This document shows, one piece after another, positions 14,906 through 22,985 of a stretch of DNA of 37,329 nt; position 1 is the first letter of the stretch; each line of letters starts with the position of its first letter. Origin of the DNA: Nostoc sp. WHI. Its GTDB lineage: Bacteria; Cyanobacteriota; Cyanobacteriia; Cyanobacteriales; Nostocaceae. The position numbers and the translations under genes were made by a program. The notes under the pieces were generated by a model, which made no database searches, had not been told where the DNA came from, and saw nothing but the letters and a program-made list of their open reading frames with translations. Location: positions 1-37,329 of the forward strand of contig NZ_WBKM01000120.1 of assembly GCF_015714725.1 (NCBI RefSeq), given 5' to 3'.

Positions 14906-16957
14906 ATGGCCTCAACCACGACTTACACTTACGATGCTGCTGGCAACTTAATAACTGAGAACATAGACAGTAACAGTGATGGGACAATAGACTCAGTTAT
15001 TAACTACGGTTATAAACTGACATCTATTAACGATGACACCAACGGCGACGGCATCGCTGACCAGGTCACAACCTATAATTATGATGCCAACGGCAACCAG
15101 ACATCTGAAAGCTATGACTACAACCGCGACGGCATCGCTGATAGAGTCTATACCTATACTTATAACGGGAAAGTGACATCCTTTAGCGAAGACAACAATG
15201 GCGACGGCATCGCTGATAGAGTCTATACCTCTACTTATGATGCCAATGGCAAAGTGACCGATAGCTTTGATTTCGACGGCGACGGCATAATTGATAGTGT
15301 CAGAACATCTACTTATGATGTCAACAGTAACCTGACATCTGAAAGCTCTGACGACAACGGCGACGGCATAATTGATAGTGTCAGAACATCTACTTATGAC
15401 GCCAACGGCAACCAAATATCGTTAAGCTCTGACGGCAACGGCGACGGCATAACTGATTCTGTCTATACCTATACTTATGACGCCAACGGCAACCAGACAT
15501 CCACAAGCATTGACTCCAATGGTGACGGCATCGCTGATAGAGTCGAAACCTCTACTTATGACGCCAACGGCAACCGAACATCCACAAGCATTGACTCCAA
15601 TGGTGACGGCATCACTGATTCTGTCGATACTTCTACTTCTACTTATGACGCCAACGGCAACCAGACATTCTATAGTGTTGACTACAACGGCGACGGCACA
15701 ACTGATTTTGTCAGAACATCTACTTATGACGCCAACGGCAAAGTGACATCCTTTAGCCAAGACAACAATGGCGACGGCACAACTGATTATACCCAAACCT
15801 CTACTTATGATGCCAACGGCAACCAGACATCTGAAAGCTATGACAACAATGGCGACGGCATAATTGATAGTGTCAGAACATCTACTTATGACGCCAACGG
15901 CAACCAGACATTCTATAGCTTTGACAACAACGGCGACGGCATCGCTGATTATACTGAAACCTCTACTTATGATGCCAACAATAACTGGACATCTCGAAGC
16001 TTTGACTACTACTTCGCCGACGGTATCATTGATGAAGTCGTTACCTTTACTTATGGACGCGCAACCGCCAGCTATGACAACAACAATGATGGTGTAGTTG
16101 ATGCGGTTGGCAGCTACAGCTACGATTTGAGCGGCAAACTGAAATCACAGGAAATTGACAATAATAATGATGGCATCATTGATGAAGTGACTGCTTACAG
16201 TTACAACGCTGGCGGCAAACTCACTGCACAGGTAGCTGACAAAAATAATGATGGCATCGCTGACGAGATTACCACTTACAACTACAATGCCAGTGGCAAG
16301 CTAACTACCGCAGATATTGACAAAAATGGCGATGGCACAACGGATGCAGTTGCCACTTATCTCTATGATACCAATGGTCAACTAATTAGCCAGACTACCA
16401 CAGAAGGAACTGTGCAGGGTAAAACCTTATATGGTGACAACTATGCAGACAAACTCACTGGTGGGGCTGGCAATGATAAGCTAATTGGCAAGAATGGCAA
16501 CGACCAACTTTTGGGATTAGCTGGAAATGATAAACTCTTCGGAGGCAAAGGTTGTGACATCCTTAAAGGCGGTGCTGGTGGTGATATTCTCACAGGCGAT
16601 CGCGGCGGTGATAAATTTGTATTTAGCAGCTTGAGTGATTCGCTGCTGTCTGGCTTTGATAAAATCACTGACTTGAACATTTGTCAAGATAAAATTGATG
16701 GTGTGAATGCAGTTTCAGCCGCCAATGTGGCTCAACTTGGTACTGTTGCTAGTTTGGATCTTTTCGATGTACAGCAGATATTGACTGCAACTGCTTTTGT
16801 AGCTAAAGGTGCAGCAACTTTTACTTTGGGTACAGGCACTGATCAGCAAACTTTTCTGGCACTCAATGATAACATTAATGGATTTTCTGCTCTTACTGAT
16901 GCCGTAATTGAGATTAGTGGCTACAAAGGTAACTTAACTCATTTAGCGATCGTTTAA
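14906..16957 (+). CDS. Large repeat protein: YD/calcium-loop hybrid repeats plus RTX C-terminus
   Basis: A 683-residue acidic protein, probably exported by a type I system (RTX repeats, no N-terminal signal peptide). Residues about 5-495 hold some 17-18 tandem units of 27 residues with consensus TSxSxDxNGDGIxDxVxTSTYDANGNQ. Each unit joins a DxNxDGxxD calcium-binding loop (EF-hand/thrombospondin-type-3-like) to a YDANGN element like Rhs YD repeats. Residues about 505-575 are RTX nonapeptides (GGAGNDKLIGKNGNDQLLG...). The last 110 residues (FVFSSLSDSLLSGFDKITDLN...) are a tail common on putative cyanobacterial surface proteins. ATG 14906 has AAGGA 11 bases upstream. Likely a calcium-stabilised surface or matrix protein; function inferred. 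Confidence 0.8.
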   Translation: MASTTTYTYDAAGNLITENIDSNSDGTIDSVINYGYKLTSINDDTNGDGIADQVTTYNYDANGNQTSESYDYNRDGIADRVYTYTYNGKVTSFSEDNNGDGIADRVYTSTYDANGKVTDSFDFDGDGIIDSVRTSTYDVNSNLTSESSDDNGDGIIDSVRTSTYDANGNQISLSSDGNGDGITDSVYTYTYDANGNQTSTSIDSNGDGIADRVETSTYDANGNRTSTSIDSNGDGITDSVDTSTSTYDANGNQTFYSVDYNGDGTTDFVRTSTYDANGKVTSFSQDNNGDGTTDYTQTSTYDANGNQTSESYDNNGDGIIDSVRTSTYDANGNQTFYSFDNNGDGIADYTETSTYDANNNWTSRSFDYYFADGIIDEVVTFTYGRATASYDNNNDGVVDAVGSYSYDLSGKLKSQEIDNNNDGIIDEVTAYSYNAGGKLTAQVADKNNDGIADEITTYNYNASGKLTTADIDKNGDGTTDAVATYLYDTNGQLISQTTTEGTVQGKTLYGDNYADKLTGGAGNDKLIGKNGNDQLLGLAGNDKLFGGKGCDILKGGAGGDILTGDRGGDKFVFSSLSDSLLSGFDKITDLNICQDKIDGVNAVSAANVAQLGTVASLDLFDVQQILTATAFVAKGAATFTLGTGTDQQTFLALNDNINGFSALTDAVIEISGYKGNLTHLAIV

Positions 16958-16977
16958 CTGAGTTGCCCATGAAATGA

Positions 16978-17196
16978 ATAATCCTTAATATTTTGGCGAA
17001 TGCCATTGATGCCTTAGAAGAGTCGAACAATGGACGCAGTTTTGAGGAAATTCAAGTCAATCGCAACCGCATTATCATTAAAACCACAGTCAAAGCTCAC
17101 CAAATTCAAGTTGCAATTGTTGATAATGGTATGGGGATGAGTGAACAAGTCAAACAAAAAATATTTGACCATTTATTTACTACAGATCATAGCTAA
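16978..17196 (+). pseudogene. Histidine kinase ATPase-domain fragment
   Basis: The frame after a TGA at 16975 reads IILNILANAIDALEESNNG... then VAIVDNGMGMSEQVKQKIFDHLFTTDHS and stops. The N box (NILANAIDALEE) and G1 box (DNGMGMS) with the F box (IFDHLFTT) of a sensor histidine kinase are clear. The dimerisation/His domain is absent on the 5' side, and the frame ends exactly where K-x-x-GKGTGLGL (G2 box) should follow. It is therefore cut at both ends and cannot be active. It begins 20 bases after the repeat-protein gene stop. Confidence 0.7.
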
Positions 17197-17468
17197 GCAC
17201 AGGTTTTGAGATGCGCTAATCCTGTAATTTGGGTGAATAAAGAATAACCACTGACAGCAAAAATGAAAAGAATGGCTGTAGAAAAAATTACTACATCCCT
17301 GACAATAAATAAAATCCAATCTTTCCTAAGTTCTTGTTTAAACTTGAGTTCTTGTAGCTTTCGCTGAAGTTCTGCCTCTTCTTGTGACTGTAAATTTACT
17401 ATTGATAAAATCAATGGTTTGTCGCCTTTGCTGGCAATTATTTTCGATAAATCTGTTAAATCTGTCAT
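17193..17468 (-). CDS. Small single-pass membrane protein, partner of the RHH gene
   Basis: Starts MTDLTDLSKIIASKGDKPLILSIVNLQSQEEAELQRKLQELKFKQELRKDW, a charged helical, probably coiled-coil cytoplasmic part (about 25-50), then a hydrophobic segment ILFIVRDVVIFSTAILFIFAVSGYSLF (about 51-77). ATG 17468 is used because it sits four bases behind the stop of the upstream RHH gene, indicating translational coupling. The last ~10 residues (GLAHLKTCA) abut the truncated kinase fragment and look unlike a native membrane-protein end, so the gene may be 3'-truncated. Function unknown; pairs of RHH and small membrane protein genes recur in cyanobacteria as far as I remember. Confidence 0.6.
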   Translation of the reverse strand: MTDLTDLSKIIASKGDKPLILSIVNLQSQEEAELQRKLQELKFKQELRKDWILFIVRDVVIFSTAILFIFAVSGYSLFTQITGLAHLKTCA

Positions 17469-17472
17469 CCTA

Positions 17473-17700
17473 CTAAATACCAACAACTTCAGTTTCAAGG
17501 TTTTGGTTCTCGTCTGTAATCCAGATATGCTTGCCTTTTTGCTTGGCTTCTACTGCTACTTCCATCAGTGCGATCGCTTTTAGCAGCACCTCAGCATTAT
17601 CTCCATTAATCTGTTGTGCCAGATTATTTAGTGTCTCATAAATTTCTGACGATAAATCTAAATTTATTTGAATTCGTTGGGCTTTTCCTTGTGCAGTCAT
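17473..17700 (-). CDS. Ribbon-helix-helix (CopG/Arc-like) small DNA-binding protein
   Basis: A 75-residue protein, RIQINLDLSSEIYETLNNLAQQINGDNAEVLLKAIALMEVAVEAKQKG..., with the beta-strand plus two-helix pattern of RHH proteins. A short C-terminal tail IWITDENQNLETEVVGI follows. Such proteins act as dimeric repressors or antitoxins. The N-terminal half is clearly related to the protein at 18780-19127. It is followed four bases later by the small membrane protein gene, and together they look like a two-gene operon, perhaps toxin-antitoxin-like; that is inference. Confidence 0.7.
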   Translation of the reverse strand: MTAQGKAQRIQINLDLSSEIYETLNNLAQQINGDNAEVLLKAIALMEVAVEAKQKGKHIWITDENQNLETEVVGI

Positions 17701-17723
17701 TTTTGATTTTCCCTAAAATATTA

Positions 17724-18314
17724 CTACTGAATTCCTTTAATAAACTCTATTCTAGCTTCAATTATCGAAGGCATTAAAACGCAACGTGCTAACAAATTTA
17801 TATCTAGTTCTGGTAATAATTGAGTTTGAGGAATTTGCTCATAGTTATCATTAGTAAAATGATATACAGATAACTGATTATTTTCCCAAAACCAGACTTC
17901 AGTAATTTTAAACCGCTTGTACTTTTCTAACTTATCTATGCTGCCACTAGTAATATTTATTTCAATTGCTAAATCAGGATTCTCTTTCTTTTTCTCTATG
18001 TAATAAGATTCATCAGGTTCAAAGGAAGCACCTTTTTCTTTTGCTCGACGGGTAGCGCTACCTACAGGAATAAAATTTATACCTAACTCGAAAAAGTATG
18101 TTTCTAGCAATATAGCTAGAATACTTTTGATAATTTCGTGTTGTTCACCAAGAGTCATAAATTCCACACACCCATCAAGATAAGTTATCCGCAAACCTGG
18201 CGCATCTGCTGTTAATGCTTCAATTTTCTCAAACTCTTCCCAAGTGTAATAGCCAGGTAATAGAAACCGTTGTTCTTGGACTGTGGTAATTTTATCTATC
18301 GTTTGTGGAATCAT
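17724..18314 (-). CDS. Uma2-family (DUF820) putative endonuclease
   Basis: A 196-residue member of the PD-(D/E)XK-fold Uma2 family that is greatly expanded in cyanobacteria. Visible are the N-terminal YTWEEFEKIEAL, the GCVEFMTLGEQHEIIKSIL helix, SFEPDESYYI (D101) and PDLAIEINITSGS with the catalytic PD (113-114) and E118-x-N120; the usual lysine is not seen at this site. Substrate and role are unknown; association with mobile or stress-responsive regions is common. It lies between the RHH/membrane pair and a VapC-type toxin, all on the minus strand. Confidence 0.85.
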   Translation of the reverse strand: MIPQTIDKITTVQEQRFLLPGYYTWEEFEKIEALTADAPGLRITYLDGCVEFMTLGEQHEIIKSILAILLETYFFELGINFIPVGSATRRAKEKGASFEPDESYYIEKKKENPDLAIEINITSGSIDKLEKYKRFKITEVWFWENNQLSVYHFTNDNYEQIPQTQLLPELDINLLARCVLMPSIIEARIEFIKGIQ

Positions 18315-18342
18315 AGTTAACGTACCTGCTTTTGCTAAGTTT

Positions 18343-18744
18343 CTAAGGCAGAGTCCAGTTTTCCAGTTTTAATCCGTTTAGGCGTTCGTAGTGACGAATA
18401 TTGTTTGTTACTAAAGTGTAATGTTCTACAAGTGCAACACTAGCAATTAGTAAATCAAATTCAGCAATTGTTTGTCCTATTCTACGAAGTTCTGCCTTTA
18501 ATTCACCATACTTTCTGAGAGCAGGATCAGTTAAAGATACAACGGATAAGTTTTGAATAAATCGTTCTGTATTAGCTAAATTTTCTGACAATCGATTAGA
18601 ATTGTATGCACCATAATACAATTCAGCAGCAGTGATAACACAAATGCATACTTCATCCCATCCGACTGCTAAGAGTTTATCTCTGACTGGCTGGCGGCCG
18701 TTAAGCCAATAGATACACGTATCAGTATCGAGTAAATAGTTCAC
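18343..18744 (-). CDS. vapC: PIN-domain toxin, VapC-like
   Basis: A 133-residue PIN-domain ribonuclease, the toxin half of a type II toxin-antitoxin system that cleaves tRNA or other RNA. The acidic site is D6 (LLDTDTCIYWLNG), E41 (VITAAELYYGA) and D97 (TIAEFDLLIASVAL), followed by LVTNNIRHYERL, the usual fourth motif. The start is GTG 18744. The antitoxin gene lies immediately upstream with a 35-base gap that contains part of a dispersed repeat. Confidence 0.88.
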   Translation of the reverse strand: MNYLLDTDTCIYWLNGRQPVRDKLLAVGWDEVCICVITAAELYYGAYNSNRLSENLANTERFIQNLSVVSLTDPALRKYGELKAELRRIGQTIAEFDLLIASVALVEHYTLVTNNIRHYERLNGLKLENWTLP

Positions 18745-18749
18745 AAGCT

Positions 18750-18788
18750 ATAATCGCGTAGACGCAAAGCGGCTTGTCGTCAGACATC
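18750..18788. repeat. Dispersed repeat at the antitoxin/toxin junction
   Basis: TCGCGTAGACGCAAAGCGGC followed by TTGTCGTCAGACATCGC. A similar sequence occurs at 23999-24036 (TGCGTAGAAGCTTTGCTTCT then TGTCGTTAGACATCGC). Here it fills the whole gap between the two genes and encodes the last residues (SDV) of the antitoxin, so the native antitoxin end may have been replaced. Confidence 0.55.
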
Positions 18789-19127
18789 GCTTACAGTCCG
18801 ACTTGAATATATTTCATCAATAATTTCTTCTGCGGTGCGTGTGTCTTCCCAGGTTCCAAAGGTTTCTAAAAAAGCCTCTAATGGATGGGGTTTTGGCTGC
18901 TCCCCAGATGAGAGAATGATTTCATTCACTATCAATTGATTTGCTTCTGGAACTCCTAACTTTTTAGTTTCCTCTTTAGCTATAACCATAATTTGCATTA
19001 AGGTTATAGCCTGACGCAGAACATCACTTTTACTTGTGCCTATTTTATTTGCTAGTTCGTCTAGTATCTGATTTAGTTCAGATGACAAATCTAAGTTTAA
19101 ACGAACCATTCTTTGAGTGTCAGTCAT
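18780..19127 (-). CDS. RHH antitoxin with VapB-like C-terminal tail
   Basis: A 115-residue antitoxin. Residues about 7-50 (MVRLNLDLSSELNQILDELANKIGTSKSDVLRQAITLMQIM) are a ribbon-helix-helix DNA-binding domain closely similar to the 75-residue protein at 17473-17700. The C-terminal FLETFGTWEDTRTAEEIIDEIYSSRTV is the toxin-neutralising tail type usually found on VapB proteins (W-x-D-x-R...EEII..IY.SRT). It should bind and inhibit the PIN toxin encoded next and repress the operon. The final SDV residues come from a repeat. The start ATG has AAGGA about 8 bases upstream. Confidence 0.82.
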   Translation of the reverse strand: MTDTQRMVRLNLDLSSELNQILDELANKIGTSKSDVLRQAITLMQIMVIAKEETKKLGVPEANQLIVNEIILSSGEQPKPHPLEAFLETFGTWEDTRTAEEIIDEIYSSRTVSDV

Positions 19128-19190
19128 GGTTCCATCCTTGTGTAAAATCTTAAGTATATTATAGTTGGCTGAGGCTGTAAGATTGACAAG
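19127..19190 (-). promoter_or_regulatory. Putative promoter of the antitoxin-toxin operon
   Basis: On the minus strand a perfect TATAAT lies at 19163-19158, 30 bases before the start codon. A TTGTCA at 19189-19184 could be the -35 box, though the 20-base spacing is long. The rest of the spacer to 19444 shows no gene or clear repeat. Confidence 0.35.
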
Positions 19191-19444
19191 ATGATTTAAG
19201 AACTTGATAAGGTTATTCTAACTAATGATTTCCCAGAATATTAGATTAGAGTGATACGGGTACAGTGGTTTTAGTACATTAGGGTGGCCAAGGATGCGAG
19301 GGTGATGCAAACCTAAATCAAACAAATAGATTGAAGATTCTTACTTTATTATCTATTAGCTGATTGTGTTGCATATCTTCCGAGTAAATTATAGAACATT
19401 TACCTAGTAAACTTCCTATTCTGCATTTGTATCACGTCTATGCA

Positions 19445-20926
19445 TTACTTTCTGAGTTTTACTTTGTAGAGTAATTCATCTTTAATGCGGTTAAGAATTG
19501 ATGTTTCATCCAAGTTTGCCAAAATCCGATTAATCACTGCTTTCGGCCCATCAGGCCCCCAAGTCGCCCCATTGGCTAAATAAACTTTGGTAACTTGTCC
19601 AATACCGTAAGAAGAAACACCAGCTACTCCAGCTTGCGTGATTGCCACCGATATATAAGGGCCGAGGGCAGCACCGGCCGTAGCTGTTGCAGAGATACCA
19701 AGTAAAGTCTTCAATCCACTCAAACCCAAATTTGCCAACAATTCACTAGCACCGATGCCGCCCATACTCAGGGCGATTTTTTGTAGCAATTGTACAGCCC
19801 CTGCTTCTGTCATAGAAAAGCCATAGAGTTTAGATAAACCCAAAATCAGAGTAATATCAATAACCACACTACTCAGAATATCTACCACAGTTACAGGATT
19901 GAGTGCGATCGCTAATGCTTTAGTAATAACAGCCTTCCAAATCAACTCATTAGCATTCACCTCTCGAATCATCAGTTTTCGCTCTATCAATTGCTCATTT
20001 ACAATGTCGGCATAAAGCATAGTATTGAGGGCAACCAAAGCTTTCCCCTCACGGTGCAGAATCTCCAAGATTTTTAGCTTGAGTTCCTCGACTTTCGCAT
20101 TACCTGTACGCAACTGTATGCCCCTAGTACCATCAGGGCGACGAATCGCCGTCTTCACCAACGGCGATGCCGCAGCCATCACAATTTCTAGGGGAGTGAG
20201 TAATTCCCGCACCCTTTCATCCCGGATTTTCTGGTAAACTGCCATCCGGTCTGCTTCTGGATACTGGTCTACTTTATTAAACACTAGGATGATCGGTTTA
20301 CCTGCTTCGCGCAACTGAGAAAGGGCAACCTGTTCTAGCTTTGTCATATCGCCAGATATCACAAACAGAATCAGATCGGCTTGTTTTGCGATCTGTTCAG
20401 CTAATGCGGCACGGGTTGCACCATCTACTTCGTCTAACCCAGGAGTATCAATTAATTCCACCTGCGATTGACCTACACCAGGGAGAGTCACCCGCAAAGC
20501 CCGTTCAGTTTCCCCAATTGCTTCCTCACTAATACTCCAATTAACTCTTTGTGCAGCACGGGTGACACCGTGCAGCGGCCCAGTTTCAAATACTGTTTGC
20601 CCAACCAAAGCATTGAGTAGCGAAGACTTACCACGTCCCACCATCCCAAAAGCCGCAATCTGCACCACCATGCGGTCTAACTTCCCCAGCATGGTTTCCA
20701 AATCTGTAATTTCCGCCTCCAATCCAGTTTTTTCTTGGGGAGTGAGGTCGAGATTGATTACCAAGTTTCGCAGCGCCGTTTGTGCTTGTTTATAGTTCAG
20801 TTCCGTCTGAATGTCTTCAAAGCTGAAAATGGCACTATCCAATTCTTCCTCCCATCTGAGAGAATTTGCATCAGTGTTGGCAGAATCGCTTTGCTCAGGT
20901 TCAGGCACGGGCAATGTCGAAGTCAT
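19445..20926 (-). CDS. Dynamin/Era-like GTPase with C-terminal DUF697 domain
   Basis: A 493-residue GTP-binding protein. An acidic N-terminal helical part (to about 88) precedes the G domain: G1 GMVGRGKSS (94-102), G2 region around HGVTRAAQ (119-126), G3 DTPGLDE (160-166) and G4 FNKVDQ (216-221). The C-terminal 180 residues form hydrophobic, glycine/alanine-rich helices (ALNPVTVVDILSSVVIDITLILGLSKLYGF..., TATAGAALGPYISVAITQAG) typical of DUF697, which probably insert in or touch a membrane. Likely membrane-associated and large-GTPase-like; the precise role is unknown. Heptamer repeats lie just upstream of the start. Confidence 0.85.
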   Translation of the reverse strand: MTSTLPVPEPEQSDSANTDANSLRWEEELDSAIFSFEDIQTELNYKQAQTALRNLVINLDLTPQEKTGLEAEITDLETMLGKLDRMVVQIAAFGMVGRGKSSLLNALVGQTVFETGPLHGVTRAAQRVNWSISEEAIGETERALRVTLPGVGQSQVELIDTPGLDEVDGATRAALAEQIAKQADLILFVISGDMTKLEQVALSQLREAGKPIILVFNKVDQYPEADRMAVYQKIRDERVRELLTPLEIVMAAASPLVKTAIRRPDGTRGIQLRTGNAKVEELKLKILEILHREGKALVALNTMLYADIVNEQLIERKLMIREVNANELIWKAVITKALAIALNPVTVVDILSSVVIDITLILGLSKLYGFSMTEAGAVQLLQKIALSMGGIGASELLANLGLSGLKTLLGISATATAGAALGPYISVAITQAGVAGVSSYGIGQVTKVYLANGATWGPDGPKAVINRILANLDETSILNRIKDELLYKVKLRK

Positions 20927-20930
20927 ATCA

Positions 20931-21105
20931 ATTTTAGATTTTAGATTTTAGATTTTAGATTTTAGATTTTAGATTTTAGATTTTAAATACACCTCGTTTA
21001 CTATCCTAGTTATTTTTAGGAGAGGTTTGGCGAGATGAAGCAGACAAAGGAGACAAGGGGGATAAGTATGGCCCAATGCCCAATGCTCAATGCCCAATGC
21101 CCAAC
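20931..21105. repeat. Two heptamer tandem arrays between the GTPase gene and tpiA
   Basis: (ATTTTAG)n, about eight units at 20931-20987, followed by five GCCCAAT units (one GCTCAAT variant) at 21071-21105. Both are STRR-type arrays in the divergent intergenic region, so they sit in or next to the promoters of both genes. Confidence 0.85.
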
Positions 21106-21187
21106 TATGTAGACCAATGACTAACAAAAAGTCATAAACTGAAAAATGCATCTAAAATAACTCGTTAGGATCTTGACTAAATTACCT

Positions 21188-21919
21188 GTGCGGAAAATCG
21201 TTATTGCCGGCAACTGGAAAATGTACAAAACCCAGGCGGAGACCCAGGAGTTTTTACAAGGATTTCTGCCCCACTTAGAGGAAACGCCCCTGGGGCGAGA
21301 AGTGATATTGTGCCCTCCGTTCACTGATTTAAGCATTTTGTCCAAGAGTTTGCACGGTAGCCTCATCCAACTGGGGGCACAAAATGTCCACTGGCAAGAA
21401 TATGGAGCCTATACAGGTGAGATTTCTGCCCCAATGCTGACGGAAATTGGTGTGCGCTTTGTGATTGTCGGTCATAGCGAACGACGGCAATTCTTTTGTG
21501 AAACGGACGCAACTGTTAATCTGCGCCTCAAAGCTGCTCAAAGATATGGTTTGACTCCAATTCTTTGTGTAGGCGAAACTAAACAACAACGAGATGCACA
21601 AGAAACTGAATCACTGATTATCACCCAACTAGAAAAAGGTTTAGTGGATGTTGATCAGAATAATTTGATAATTGCCTATGAACCGATTTGGGCGATTGGC
21701 ACCGGTGACACTTGTGAAGCAGCAGAAGCTAATCGAATAATTGGCTTAATTCGTAGCCAGTTGAGTAATCCGAATGTATCAATTCAATATGGCGGCTCAG
21801 TCAAGCCGAATAATATTGATGAGATCATGACTCAACCAGAAATTGATGGTGCTTTAGTGGGAGGAGCAAGTCTAGAAGCTGAGAGTTTCGCTCGGATTGT
21901 GAATTTTAAGTCAGTGTGA
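21188..21919 (+). CDS. tpiA: Triosephosphate isomerase
   Basis: Interconverts dihydroxyacetone phosphate and glyceraldehyde 3-phosphate in glycolysis and the Calvin cycle; cytosolic dimer. With the GTG start at 21188 the protein is 243 residues and begins [15 protein letters not shown] as homologues do. Catalytic residues are N9, K11, H96 (VIVGHSERR) and E165 ([11 protein letters not shown] loop 6), with the phosphate-binding YGGSVKPNN and [13 protein letters not shown] at 21173 with AGGA upstream is an alternative start adding five residues. folP follows 205 bases downstream, a neighbourhood conserved in cyanobacteria as far as I recall. Confidence 0.96.
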   Translation: MRKIVIAGNWKMYKTQAETQEFLQGFLPHLEETPLGREVILCPPFTDLSILSKSLHGSLIQLGAQNVHWQEYGAYTGEISAPMLTEIGVRFVIVGHSERRQFFCETDATVNLRLKAAQRYGLTPILCVGETKQQRDAQETESLIITQLEKGLVDVDQNNLIIAYEPIWAIGTGDTCEAAEANRIIGLIRSQLSNPNVSIQYGGSVKPNNIDEIMTQPEIDGALVGGASLEAESFARIVNFKSV

Positions 21920-21934
21920 TGTGCCTTCTTCTCG

Positions 21935-22070
21935 TTCCCATGCTCTGCATGGGAATGCTTACAGGGGAACTGCCGCCTCATATAATGTCTAGGTCAATCA
22001 AGCTGAATAAAAAATGTTCGTTCGTAGTCAGGACTTTAGTCCTGGTTTTGGGGACTGAAGTCCCCACTAC
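21935..22070. repeat. Palindromic repeats between tpiA and folP
   Basis: First TTCCCATGC-TCT-GCATGGGAA (21935-21955), 16 bases after the tpiA stop. Then a cloverleaf-like element at 22024-22070: GTAGT/ACTAC enclosing the hairpins CAGGACTTTAGTCCTG (22029-22044) and GGGGACTGAAGTCCCC (22050-22065). Both are Nostoc-type interspersed palindromes; the first could attenuate read-through to folP. Confidence 0.75.
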
Positions 22071-22124
22071 AAACTGCTTAATGATTGATTTGGCGGAAGT
22101 CATATCACATAGCAATGTAGATTT

Positions 22125-22985
22125 ATGCTAAGTAACTTGATAATTCGGGGACGCTGTTTTGAGTGGGGACAGCGGACTTATTTGATGGGCATTTTGAATG
22201 TGACGCCTGATAGCTTTAGTGATGGGGGTGAGTTTAACACTACCTCTGCCGCTTTAGCACAGGCGCAAGCACTAGTAGCTGCTGGCGCTGACATTATCGA
22301 TGTGGGGGGTCAATCAACTCGACCAGGGGCAAAGCAAATAACTCTGGCGGAGGAACTTAACCGGGTAATATCAGTGTTACAGGTGCTAAGACCAGAAATT
22401 TCAGTACCGATTTCTGTAGATACAACCCGTGCTGCTGTAGCTAGGGCATCTGTAGAAGCTGGAGCGGATATTATTAATGATATTTCTGGCGGCAGCTTTG
22501 ACTCACAAATGTTGCCGACAGTGGCAGAGTTGGGTGTGCCGATTATTTTAATGCACATTCGGGGAATACCACAGACAATGCAACAACAAACTGATTATCA
22601 AGATTTGCTCACAGAGATTTATAGTTTTTTAGCTCAACAAATTGGGTTAGCAACTGCTGTCGGCATCGACCTGAGCAAAGTTATTATTGATCCTGGTATT
22701 GGCTTTGCTAAAAACTATGAGCAAAATTTAGAAATTTTTCGCAGCTTGCGATCGCTTACAACACTCAACTGTCCTATCTTGGTAGGAGCATCTCGTAAAA
22801 GTTTTATTGGTCGCATTTTAAACCAACCAGATCCCAAAGCACGAGTTTGGGGAACGGCAGCAGCTTGTTGTGCTGCTATTTTTAATGGTGCTGATATCCT
22901 CCGAGTTCACGATGTTCAAGAAATGCGCGATGTTTCACTAGTAGCCGATGCAATATTCCGACCCACCAGACAGCGTGACTTTTAA
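22125..22985 (+). CDS. folP: Dihydropteroate synthase
   Basis: Condenses p-aminobenzoate with dihydropterin pyrophosphate in folate synthesis; the sulfonamide target. TIM barrel of 286 residues. Pterin and pyrophosphate loops: GILNVTPDSFSDGG (22-35), DVGGQSTRPGA, SVDTTRAAVA and DISGG. Later motifs are DPGIGFAKNYEQNL, LVGASRKSF and the terminal LRVHDVQEM. The ATG at 22125 gives the usual family length. Its stop codon overlaps the 3' end of the convergent paraslipin gene by four bases. Confidence 0.95.
   Translation: MLSNLIIRGRCFEWGQRTYLMGILNVTPDSFSDGGEFNTTSAALAQAQALVAAGADIIDVGGQSTRPGAKQITLAEELNRVISVLQVLRPEISVPISVDTTRAAVARASVEAGADIINDISGGSFDSQMLPTVAELGVPIILMHIRGIPQTMQQQTDYQDLLTEIYSFLAQQIGLATAVGIDLSKVIIDPGIGFAKNYEQNLEIFRSLRSLTTLNCPILVGASRKSFIGRILNQPDPKARVWGTAAACCAAIFNGADILRVHDVQEMRDVSLVADAIFRPTRQRDF

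Noticed and set aside
14993..15796. Long antisense open frames within the repeat-protein gene
   Set aside because: They mirror the 81-bp repeat on the opposite strand; the plus frame has a ribosome binding site, calcium motifs and an RTX tail.
20931..21105. CRISPR array
   Set aside because: Units are 7 bp and directly adjacent, with no spacers; these are STRR heptamers.
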